64,000 bases of DNA from NCBI GenBank assembly GCA_015061915.1, contig SUVR01000002.1:124670-188669 (forward strand), written 5' to 3'. Of this stretch, positions 42,539-49,887 are shown in pieces. Under the pieces are notes generated by a model. That model ran no database searches. It saw only the letters and a list, made by a program, of their open reading frames with translations, and was not told the origin of the DNA. This DNA comes from Lentisphaerota bacterium (GTDB taxonomy: Bacteria > Verrucomicrobiota > Lentisphaeria > Victivallales > UBA1829). A program made the position numbers and the translations under genes. Position 1 is the first letter of the stretch. Each line of letters opens with the position of its first letter.

Positions 42539-43237
42539 TCAGAGATCGATCTCGATCCCGAATGTGGCAGAAAGATCTTCGGCAGAAAGATCGCTTTCCA
42601 TTTCTGTTCCGGCAACGGTCTCCAGTGCAAAAAAACTTTCGGGATCGATCCCGCGCAGCGTAAAAAACAATTCCGGCTGTTCGTCCAGACGGGGCGCAAT
42701 GGCATAAAGAGCGGCAGCGGCATGACGGCATAAAACAGCATCATCCAGACAATCGCAGCTTGGTTTCAGTTCACTGTACCGGGGAAAAAGCCCGAATGAC
42801 GGATCGCAAATCAGCTGCATCACATCATCAGAAAGATCGCCCCGGATCAGATCGATCAGGCTGGTCAATTTTCCGGCGCAGGCATTACGCAAGGCGTTGA
42901 GCTGTTCTTCCTCCACGCCTCCGAACCGGATCTGCACCTGATACAGCCGATCCGCCACCACTTGCGCCTGCGCCCGGTTTTCGCTCAACTTCAGGTCGAT
43001 CACACCCCCGTTTTTCAGCAGACTGCGTCCTGCCGGCAACCGGCTTTCGTAGTCCTGCCAATCTTCAATGGCACGACACCAGGCGCGTCCCCAGAAACTG
43101 GAGGCTATGGCTTTTCCGTGGGCCTTGACAGGCTGAAGTTCCTCCCCTTCCGCCGTCAGACGGGCTGCAATACTTTCTGCGGTCTCCCGCCGTTTTTTCA
43201 CCCGCACATAAGAATCGCCGAACGGATCGTCAAACAT
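42539..43237 (-). CDS. SWIM zinc-finger protein
   Basis: 232 residues from ATG 43237; a longer frame upstream overlaps the neighbouring gene. The SWIM motif is CDC-x6-CRH with Cys161, Cys163, Cys170 and His172. FWGRAWCRAIEDWQDYESRLPAGRSLL is the conserved N-terminal block of bacterial SWIM proteins that partner SNF2 helicases. It presumably binds DNA or protein with the SNF2 enzyme. The two genes are convergent, stops 3 bp apart, rather than in one operon. Confidence 0.88.
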   Translation of the reverse strand: MFDDPFGDSYVRVKKRRETAESIAARLTAEGEELQPVKAHGKAIASSFWGRAWCRAIEDWQDYESRLPAGRSLLKNGGVIDLKLSENRAQAQVVADRLYQVQIRFGGVEEEQLNALRNACAGKLTSLIDLIRGDLSDDVMQLICDPSFGLFPRYSELKPSCDCLDDAVLCRHAAAALYAIAPRLDEQPELFFTLRGIDPESFFALETVAGTEMESDLSAEDLSATFGIEIDL

Positions 43238-43241
43238 CGTT

Positions 43242-43814
43242 TTATTCTTCCCGTTCCGAGCAGAAATAGACTCTGCCGTTATCCCGATCGAACACGATCT
43301 CCTTGCTGTAAACGCCGGAAATATATTCTTCTTTCCCAAAACAGCACAGACCATTTTTCACGGTTACCGTACGCATTTCCTCCGGCGCCCGGTCCATACG
43401 GGCGGCATAACGCCTGATCGTGACCGGTTCTTTGATCTCCTCCAGCTTTTCCTGGGCATACATTGCTTTGAAATGGGATTCAGAAATATCATACTCATAG
43501 ATCTCACAATGGAAGGGATAGCGGTAGTAACTGACGTTTTTTGCAAGATCCGGAAGCCAGGCGACCTGCTGCACATTTTCCCCGTCTTTCGGCATAAAAC
43601 GCCAGATCAGGAACCCGAACAGCCCCAGCGTCAGCACCATGCCGTAGATCAGTACATACTTCAGAAAACGGTGATTCGGATCCTCCTCCGGAATACTGCG
43701 CAGCCGCCGGTATCCGAGCAGCAGCAGCAACGGTGCAAAAAGAAACCCCACGAGACACAGCAGCAGCATTTTCACCCATCTGCCCCATATTGTCTTTGCT
43801 TCGATAATGTCCAT
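43242..43814 (-). CDS. Membrane protein of unknown function, two TM segments
   Basis: 190 residues with hydrophobic helices about 15-35 and 52-71, then a ~120-residue soluble domain that is beta-rich (VTIRRYAARMDR, VTVKNGLCCFGKEEYISGVYSKEIVF). No family recognised. It precedes the SWIM gene by 4 bp and follows aroE by 19 bp, so the three are probably one transcript. Confidence 0.65.
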   Translation of the reverse strand: MDIIEAKTIWGRWVKMLLLCLVGFLFAPLLLLLGYRRLRSIPEEDPNHRFLKYVLIYGMVLTLGLFGFLIWRFMPKDGENVQQVAWLPDLAKNVSYYRYPFHCEIYEYDISESHFKAMYAQEKLEEIKEPVTIRRYAARMDRAPEEMRTVTVKNGLCCFGKEEYISGVYSKEIVFDRDNGRVYFCSEREE

Positions 43815-43833
43815 AAGTGCCTGTGTCCCTGTT

Positions 43834-44685
43834 TTACCGGTTACGGATCGCCTGGATCAAGGCATTGCGCATCACATCCACCGGCGCAGCCTCATTGAAC
43901 CAGATCTCATAAGACTTTGCGCCCTGATGCAGCAGCATGGCAAGCCCGTCCTGCGTGGGGATCCCCCGTTGATCCAAGGCTGCCAACAATGCTGTACGGC
44001 GATAGATCGTATCAAAATAAAACAATCCTTCCGCCGGAAAAAGATCCGGATCCACCGGTGCCGGATCTTCAGCGTGCAGACCCACACTGGTACACTGGAC
44101 CGCCAGACGGGTCTGTGCCAGAAATTCAGCGGTCTTCTCCCGGTCACTGATGGCGGCGCAATCGGTCACGATCTGCGGGAAACGGCTCCGGATGGAATCG
44201 GTCAGCAGCTGTGCTTTATCCAGCGAACGGTTCAGGATCCGGATGGACCGGACACCTGCCAGCGCGCAGTGCCAGACAAGAGCCTGCACCACGCCGCCGC
44301 AACCGATAAAGCACAGATCCGTACCGGCAAGGGGCAAATCAAAGGCTTCGGCAACAGCACGTTCAAATCCGGCGCCATCGGTGGTATCCCCATCGGTCGT
44401 ACCATCTGGATTGATCCGGACGGTGTTCACGCTGCCGCTTAGGGCTGCTGCATCGGAAAGACGGTCGGAAAGGCGCATTGCTGCGCCCTTATGGGGAACA
44501 GTCACATTAAACCCGGCGAGGGATTTTTTTGCAGACGTAAAAAAAGTTTCCATATCTTCCGGTGCCACCCGGATCGCAGTATATTCAGCGTCCTTTCCGG
44601 CAGCGGCAAAGGCAGCATTGTGCATTGCCGGGGAAAGGGAGTGAGCAATCGGGTCGCCGATCACAGCAAAATGTTTTCGTTCCAT
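43834..44685 (-). CDS. aroE: Shikimate dehydrogenase
   Basis: 283 residues: IGDPIAHSLSPAMHNAAFA (substrate site), FNVTVPHKGAAMRLSDRLSDAA with the catalytic Lys, TDGAGFERA, CFIGCGGVVQALVWHCALAG as the NADP loop, and a C-terminal IPTQDGLAMLLHQGAKSYEIW. It reduces 3-dehydroshikimate in aromatic amino-acid synthesis. Own promoter upstream. Confidence 0.95.
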   Translation of the reverse strand: MERKHFAVIGDPIAHSLSPAMHNAAFAAAGKDAEYTAIRVAPEDMETFFTSAKKSLAGFNVTVPHKGAAMRLSDRLSDAAALSGSVNTVRINPDGTTDGDTTDGAGFERAVAEAFDLPLAGTDLCFIGCGGVVQALVWHCALAGVRSIRILNRSLDKAQLLTDSIRSRFPQIVTDCAAISDREKTAEFLAQTRLAVQCTSVGLHAEDPAPVDPDLFPAEGLFYFDTIYRRTALLAALDQRGIPTQDGLAMLLHQGAKSYEIWFNEAAPVDVMRNALIQAIRNR

Positions 44686-44723
44686 TACAGTTCCTCGTTC
44701 CAGAGTTCAGATTTTACGGCTAT

Positions 44724-44751
44724 AAAGTAGCACCGGAAGTATTTTTTTCAA
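44724..44751 (-). promoter_or_regulatory. Promoter of aroE
   Basis: Minus strand TTGAAA (44746-44751), 16 bp, TACTTT (44724-44729). Confidence 0.6.
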
Positions 44752-44835
44752 GCAGCAAGTGAAAATTTCCGCTTCAGAGAAACAAACAATTTACCGCAAA
44801 CGAATGTCTCTGCTCTGTTTTTTTCGCAAAACTGC

Positions 44836-44864
44836 TTGAAAAACAATTGAACTGCATTTATATT
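44836..44864 (+). promoter_or_regulatory. Strong promoter of the Lys-rich protein gene
   Basis: TTGAAA (44836-44841), 17 bp, TATATT (44859-44864). Confidence 0.72.
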
Positions 44865-44912
44865 ACTGAAACAAAACCGGTTTAACCTTCAACAATGGAA
44901 AGAGGTAACGCT

Positions 44913-45200
44913 ATGGCAGAAGTGAAGAAAACAAAAAAGGCAGCAGCAAAGACAAAAACAGTCAAACCGCTGAAAGCAGTTAAAGCCAAAGCAATACTGA
45001 GTGCTGAAGATAATCTGAAAAAACTTTCCCGTTCCAAACTGCCCATGCTCTTTGTGAAAAAACACGAAGGCAGCTGGAACCATCAGGACTGGCTGGATTT
45101 TCTGGCAGATATCAAGGCACGCGGCTATGATCCGATCAATACGGACTATGTGGGACTGATCCTGGAAGAAAAGAAAGCCCAGTATCTCGCATCCCGTTGA
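44913..45200 (+). CDS. Small Lys/Ala-rich protein, possible nucleoid-associated factor
   Basis: 95 residues from ATG 44913, supported by GAGG 7 bp upstream. The first ~28 residues are almost all Lys, Ala, Val and Thr, like the tail of histone H1-like proteins. The remaining part (LPMLFVKKHEGSWNHQDWLDFLADIKARGYD) is a compact predicted helical domain with no match I know. A strong promoter and terminator frame it as a single gene. DNA binding is inferred only from the basic tail. Confidence 0.7.
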   Translation: MAEVKKTKKAAAKTKTVKPLKAVKAKAILSAEDNLKKLSRSKLPMLFVKKHEGSWNHQDWLDFLADIKARGYDPINTDYVGLILEEKKAQYLASR

Positions 45201-45231
45201 AGATCCTCACAAAAAGCCTGACGGCTCACCA

Positions 45232-45264
45232 AACGCTGCTGTTCCAACGGTTGGCGGCGTTTTT
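45232..45264 (+). terminator. Terminator after the Lys-rich protein gene
   Basis: AACGCTG (45232-45238) / CGGCGTT (45255-45261) with one G-T pair, then a T-run to 45264. Confidence 0.6.
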
Positions 45265-45294
45265 CATCATCAAAACAAAAGTAAAGATCAAAAT

Positions 45295-45663
45295 ATGTTT
45301 GAACTTGACATCACACGGGAATTTTCCGGCGCGCACTCCCTCCGGGGCTATAATGGAGACTGCAAATGCCTGCACGGGCATAACTGGATCATTCAGGTCT
45401 TTGTGCAGTCTGAAGAACTGGACGAAGTGGGAATCGCCGTCGATTTCAAAGTCCTGAAGAAGGAACTGAATTCCATTCTGGAAGAACTGGATCACAAGTA
45501 CCTGAACGATCTGGAGATCTTCAAAGATTGCAATCCCACCAGCGAAAATCTTGCTCGTTATATCTACAAACGGCTCTCCGCCGCTGTAAACGACGGCAAA
45601 GCAAAAGTCTCCAAGGTGCGCGTCTGCGAATCGCTGACTTCCGGTGCATCCTACTATGAATAA
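45295..45663 (+). CDS. queD: 6-carboxy-5,6,7,8-tetrahydropterin synthase
   Basis: 122 residues: EFSGAHSLRGYNGDCKCLHGHNW holds the zinc histidines and catalytic Cys, VDFKVLKKELNSILEELDHKYLND is the family middle, and NPTSENLARYIY and VRVCESLTSGASYYE close it. It makes the queuosine/7-deazapurine precursor from dihydroneopterin triphosphate. No preQ1 riboswitch was seen upstream. It overlaps the Sel1 gene by 8 bp. Confidence 0.94.
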   Translation: MFELDITREFSGAHSLRGYNGDCKCLHGHNWIIQVFVQSEELDEVGIAVDFKVLKKELNSILEELDHKYLNDLEIFKDCNPTSENLARYIYKRLSAAVNDGKAKVSKVRVCESLTSGASYYE

Positions 45664-46711
45664 GGTCCTGCCGGTCATCCTGCTGCTGATTCTGTTCTGC
45701 TGTCACAACCGAGCGGCAGAGGCGGAACAGCCCGGCGCAGATGCCTACGCAAAAGCAATGGCTCTGCTGGAAAAAGAGGATCTTGCCGGTGCACTCCCGC
45801 TCCTGACCGAAGCCGTGAAAGCGGGTCATCCGGATGCCATGGTGCAGATGGTCTATGTACTGCCGGATCTGGATAAGAAAACAAAAGTTGATCTGCTTCA
45901 CAAGGCGGCAGAAAAAGGTAACGCCTTCGCACAGTTCAATCTCGGCAACTTTTACTTTCTGGACAAAAAAGACCCGGTGAAAGCAGCAGAATTTTACCGG
46001 CTTGCCTCACTTGCCGGTCACCCGAATGCCGGACTGATGTACGGACTGTGCTGTTTGCAGGGAATCGGAACAAAAAAGGATCTTGCCGCCGCACAGAAAG
46101 CATTTGAAATCGACATTGCAAAAGGCAATGCGGATGCCATGAACTATTGTGCGGTTATGCTCTGCCGTCAGGGAAAATTTGAGGAGGGGATCGCTTTGCT
46201 GGAAAAAGCAGCGAAACTCAACCACGCCCCTGCCCTCAACAATCTGGGGATCCTCGCCCGGAACGGCAACACGCAGCAAGAACGGGAAAAAGCGTTCCGG
46301 TATTTCAACCGGGCTGCCAATTTGGGCTATGTGCCGGGAAAACGGAATCTGATCATGGCATACATCACCGGCTGCGGAACGGAGATCAACTATAAAACCG
46401 CACGCCGTTTTGCCAGGATACTGGCAACCGGTAACGATGCACGCGCCATGTTCATTCTGGGCATGATGGATCTTTACGGATACGGCAAAGATGCCGATCC
46501 GGCGTCTGCATTTCAGTGGTATCTCAAATCAGCAAGTCTGGCATATGTACCTGCCATGCTTCAGGTGGCAGAAATGTTGCGTACCGGAAACGGCGTCCAG
46601 GCGGATCCCGCGGCAGCAGATCAATGGCTGCAGAAAGCAAAGGTTATGGCTCCTCCGGAAGACGACACGGAAATCCTGTCTGAAAAGGACGAGAAAGAAG
46701 CCGTAAAATGA
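45656..46711 (+). CDS. Exported Sel1-repeat protein
   Basis: 351 residues from ATG 45656, which gives the signal peptide MNKVLPVILLLILFCC. About eight Sel1-type repeats follow, e.g. GNAFAQFNLGNFYF, GHPNAGLMYGLCCLQGIGTKKD, ARAMFILGMMDLYGYGKDAD and YVPAMLQVAEMLRTGNGVQAD. Such alpha-solenoids bind partner proteins, usually in the periplasm. It is coupled to queD (overlap) and to the next gene (4-bp overlap). Confidence 0.85.
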   Translation: MNKVLPVILLLILFCCHNRAAEAEQPGADAYAKAMALLEKEDLAGALPLLTEAVKAGHPDAMVQMVYVLPDLDKKTKVDLLHKAAEKGNAFAQFNLGNFYFLDKKDPVKAAEFYRLASLAGHPNAGLMYGLCCLQGIGTKKDLAAAQKAFEIDIAKGNADAMNYCAVMLCRQGKFEEGIALLEKAAKLNHAPALNNLGILARNGNTQQEREKAFRYFNRAANLGYVPGKRNLIMAYITGCGTEINYKTARRFARILATGNDARAMFILGMMDLYGYGKDADPASAFQWYLKSASLAYVPAMLQVAEMLRTGNGVQADPAAADQWLQKAKVMAPPEDDTEILSEKDEKEAVK

Positions 46712-48387
46712 AAAAGCAGTCCTTCTCTTACTGGTCTTTTACCGGCACGATCCTGCTTTTTCTGCTGCTCAATCTGATCCTTTCCCTGCTGCACAGCAAC
46801 AACAACTTTTTTCCGGCACTGGCTGACCTGATTCCCCCGCTCATCTTCATTCTGCCGGCAGTCTTTTTCCGATCCCGGACGGCTGCCTGCATATCGGTCT
46901 TTGCAATGGCGCTCACCCTGACGATCCGGGGACTGAACTACGGGAGTTTTGTCGCCCTGAAAGAACCGCTGACTTATCCGGTATTCCGTCTCCTGAGTGA
47001 GCATACGGAACACGCCTCTCTGGCGGCGGTATTCGGGGGATTTTACTATGCAGGCGTGATTCTGCTGGCTCTGCTGACCGCTGCTCTTCTGACCGGATGG
47101 TGCATTCTTTCCTGCCGGTCGATCAAGATCCAGCCGATCACTCCCGAACGGGGCAGGATCCGTGCAGTGATCCTGTTTGTTCTCTGCGGAATCGCTGCAT
47201 TTTCCGGGATCGTCAACACATCCGGAACGGGGAAAACGGCATTTTCTTATGCAGCAGACATCGCCCGCGAAAGTTACCGGGAGCACCTGCGCAGGAATCG
47301 TCCGTTCCGTTATGGATACTTCCCAGACGAAACCAATCTGAAACTTATCCGTGCCGAAATACCGGAGTTGTTGGAGCAGAACGCCCAACCGCCCGGCGAC
47401 CGCTTGAAGAAATATAACCGGATCATCGTGATCGCAGTGGAATCGCTGGACCTGGACTTCATCCACGCCTTCAACTCCGCCATGCCCGCTGATGCCACGC
47501 CGTATCTGGATGAGCTGGCAGAAAAATACCCGGTCTTCCGCAACTATTTTTCCGGTGCGCAGCCCACATCCTACGCCTTCTCCTCCATGGTCCTCTCCCG
47601 GATGAATTTTGATGACGATCTGCGGCTGGGCAATATCTCGCTCAATGACGAACTGCGAAAACTGGGCTGGAAGTCGATCTATATCTCCCCGACAAACGGA
47701 AAACTTTTCGATAACAAGCGGGACTACGCCGCCACATTCTGGTTTGATGAAATGTATTTTCTGGAAGATCTGGGACAGAAAGCCGAAACAAAATGGGGGC
47801 TGACTGACGCCACGCTTCTGGACTGTGCCGCAAAGATTCTGGAGGCGGAGACAGCTGAAAAATCCATTACCTTCATCAGTACCATGGACCTGCACAATCC
47901 GTATATGCGATCCGGTCCGGCGAAAGATCAGGTGGAATCGGTGCCATTCCTTGCATCACTGCGCTGCACGGATGCAAACCTGCGGCAGTTCATTACCCGT
48001 CTCCAGCAGAATGAAAAACTCTGGAACGACCACACCCTGATCCTGCTGACAGCGGACCACTCTGCCACTCACGGAGCGAACTATACAAAACGGAGCAATT
48101 TTACGCCCGCACGAATCCCACTTTATGTGATCACAAAAGAACCGGTCAGAGATCTGCCGCGGGAAAAATATTGTTCCTCCCTCGACCTGCCGGCAACGAT
48201 CCTGCATCAGTTGGGTGTGGAGATCCCGCAGACATTTATGGGGCAGGACATCTTCACAAAAAAGTCTTTTGCCCTCGCATGGTCATCGCTGGACCGGAAG
48301 CTGTATATGCACAAGCCGGGGCAGACGGTCTCCGTCAACACCCCGGCTCTCAAAGCGTTTTATACGCTGTTTTACGGTCAGGACTGA
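46708..48387 (+). CDS. LtaS-like membrane phosphoglycerol/phosphoethanolamine transferase
   Basis: 559 residues. Four or five membrane helices (about 10-150) are followed by an alkaline-phosphatase-fold domain: IIVIAVESLDLDFI (metal site), SGAQPTSYAFSSM with nucleophile Thr287, MDLHNPYM, and LLTADHSATHGANY. This is the design of LtaS and related enzymes (OpgB/EptA clan) that move phosphoglycerol or phosphoethanolamine onto envelope glycans. A second paralogue is at 52894. It overlaps the convergent SemiSWEET-like gene by 10 bp. Confidence 0.82.
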   Translation: MKKQSFSYWSFTGTILLFLLLNLILSLLHSNNNFFPALADLIPPLIFILPAVFFRSRTAACISVFAMALTLTIRGLNYGSFVALKEPLTYPVFRLLSEHTEHASLAAVFGGFYYAGVILLALLTAALLTGWCILSCRSIKIQPITPERGRIRAVILFVLCGIAAFSGIVNTSGTGKTAFSYAADIARESYREHLRRNRPFRYGYFPDETNLKLIRAEIPELLEQNAQPPGDRLKKYNRIIVIAVESLDLDFIHAFNSAMPADATPYLDELAEKYPVFRNYFSGAQPTSYAFSSMVLSRMNFDDDLRLGNISLNDELRKLGWKSIYISPTNGKLFDNKRDYAATFWFDEMYFLEDLGQKAETKWGLTDATLLDCAAKILEAETAEKSITFISTMDLHNPYMRSGPAKDQVESVPFLASLRCTDANLRQFITRLQQNEKLWNDHTLILLTADHSATHGANYTKRSNFTPARIPLYVITKEPVRDLPREKYCSSLDLPATILHQLGVEIPQTFMGQDIFTKKSFALAWSSLDRKLYMHKPGQTVSVNTPALKAFYTLFYGQD

Positions 48388-48674
48388 GCCTGTTTCGCCG
48401 CCTTCTTCACCCGTGCAAGGTAGTAATGGGACAGGATCAGGTCCGTGCTGACCAGTGCCAGGTCCAGCAGGTAGACCCAGATCAGCCACTGTTTGTCTGC
48501 CGGTCCGTAGATCTTGCTGATGATCCCGCAGATATACCCGAACACGATCAGGTACTGGAAGATGAAACTCTTACCCATGGGGTTTTTCACGCGGATCGTT
48601 TTGGCGATCTGCATCGGCCAGCTGGCACCGAACGAAATGAGCATGACCATTTCAAGAATGGGAGCGATTTCCAT
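48378..48674 (-). CDS. SemiSWEET/PQ-loop-like small membrane protein
   Basis: 98 residues from ATG 48674 (AAAGGAA site). Three predicted membrane segments with FGASWPMQIAKTIRVKNPMGKS, the PQ-loop/MtN3-like first repeat, then a second and third helix. SemiSWEETs are small sugar facilitators that dimerise. Assignment rests on length and topology. Divergent from alr with the two promoters only 8 bp apart. Confidence 0.65.
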   Translation of the reverse strand: MEIAPILEMVMLISFGASWPMQIAKTIRVKNPMGKSFIFQYLIVFGYICGIISKIYGPADKQWLIWVYLLDLALVSTDLILSHYYLARVKKAAKQAQS

Positions 48675-48711
48675 ATTTTTTATTCCTTTCATTTGAACTT
48701 TTGGTACATAT

Positions 48712-48739
48712 AAAATAGCATATTTTTTCTTTTTTTCAA
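48712..48739 (-). promoter_or_regulatory. Promoter of the SemiSWEET-like gene
   Basis: Minus strand TTGAAA (48734-48739), 16 bp, TATTTT (48712-48717). Confidence 0.6.
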
Positions 48740-48747
48740 GTACGCTG

Positions 48748-48775
48748 TTGCATTTTGCAAACACGGCATTATATT
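48748..48775 (+). promoter_or_regulatory. Promoter of alr
   Basis: TTGCAT (48748-48753), 16 bp, TATATT (48770-48775). Confidence 0.7.
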
Positions 48776-48813
48776 GATTGGCACAGACAGAACTTTTGAA
48801 GGGAATACAATTC

Positions 48814-49887
48814 ATGACACAGGACAACTGCAGGATGAGCGCGCTGGCGGATCTGACTCAACTGCGGAATAATTTTGAAACGATCCGGAGAAGAATCGCC
48901 CCGCTTGACCTGATGGCGGTCGTCAAGGCGAATGCATACGGGATCGGCGTTCACCCTGTGGCAGAAACACTGAAGGCTGCCGGTTGTGCCGGATTCGGTG
49001 TTTCCTGCTGGCATGAAGCACAAGATCTGCTCCGGTATGATCTGCCGGTTCAAATCCTCGGCGGGATCTTTCCCGATGAACTTCCCTATGTGGTTCAGAA
49101 CAATGTCATTGCCGGAATCACGGACCTGGAGACTGCACTGGAGTTCAGCGCAGAAGCTGTCCGGCAGAACCGCACACTTCAATGTCACTTCAAGCTGGAT
49201 ACCGGCATGGGCAGACTGGGCATCCGCTGGAATGAAGCGCCGGAACTGATCCGGCAGGTCGTTTCCCTGCCCAATCTGGACTGCTCCGGGATCTACGCTC
49301 ATTTTCCGAAAGTCAGTGACGAACCGTTCAGTCTGGAGCAGGTACGCCGTTTCAAACAGGTTCTGAGTGATTGCTCTGCCGCCGGGATCTCATTCCAAAA
49401 GATCCATATGGCAAACACGGACGCCCAGGAAGCACTGGATCCGGTCCGGTCTGCCCCCTTCAATATGGTGCGGGCGGGACTGGGATTGTATCAAAATGTG
49501 ATCTCTCTGAAAACAAAACTGGTCACTGCACGCCGGATGCCGGCAGGTCATTCCATCGGTTACGAACGGACTTGTATTCTGGAAAAAGATACCCTCGTCG
49601 GCACCATCGCCGCCGGGTATGCAGATGGGCTGCCGCTGGCACTTTCCAACCGGGGACGGGTCCTCTATCAGGGAAAATCCTGCCCCATCCTCGGCAGGAT
49701 CTCTATGGACTACACCACGATCGCGCTGGATCTGGATACAAAATGGCAGAAAGGTGATCCCGTTACACTGATCGGTGAAGATGGCAATGACCGGATCTCC
49801 ATGGAAGAATGGGCAGATCTGAAGCAGACCCATGTTTACGACATTCTCTGCTCCATCAGCCCACGGGTCAAACGGGAATACCGCTGA
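48814..49887 (+). CDS. alr: Alanine racemase
   Basis: 357 residues from ATG 48814 (GAAGGG site 10 bp upstream). Fold III PLP enzyme: LMAVVKANAYGIG holds the PLP Lys38; HFKLDTGMGRLGIR and IYAHFPKVSD are barrel motifs; HSIGYERTCI has the catalytic Tyr; GYADGLPLALSNRG and GRISMDYTTIALD bind the cofactor. It supplies D-alanine for peptidoglycan. The stop abuts that of glgB. Confidence 0.95.
   Translation: MTQDNCRMSALADLTQLRNNFETIRRRIAPLDLMAVVKANAYGIGVHPVAETLKAAGCAGFGVSCWHEAQDLLRYDLPVQILGGIFPDELPYVVQNNVIAGITDLETALEFSAEAVRQNRTLQCHFKLDTGMGRLGIRWNEAPELIRQVVSLPNLDCSGIYAHFPKVSDEPFSLEQVRRFKQVLSDCSAAGISFQKIHMANTDAQEALDPVRSAPFNMVRAGLGLYQNVISLKTKLVTARRMPAGHSIGYERTCILEKDTLVGTIAAGYADGLPLALSNRGRVLYQGKSCPILGRISMDYTTIALDLDTKWQKGDPVTLIGEDGNDRISMEEWADLKQTHVYDILCSISPRVKREYR

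Noticed and set aside
45201-45294. preQ1 riboswitch before queD
   Set aside because: The hairpin there has no A-rich tail with the pairing needed for a preQ1 pseudoknot; it fits a simple terminator.
45656-45710. Lipobox in the Sel1 protein
   Set aside because: LILFCC does not fit the usual [LVI][ASTVI][GAS]C rule, so an ordinary signal peptide is preferred.
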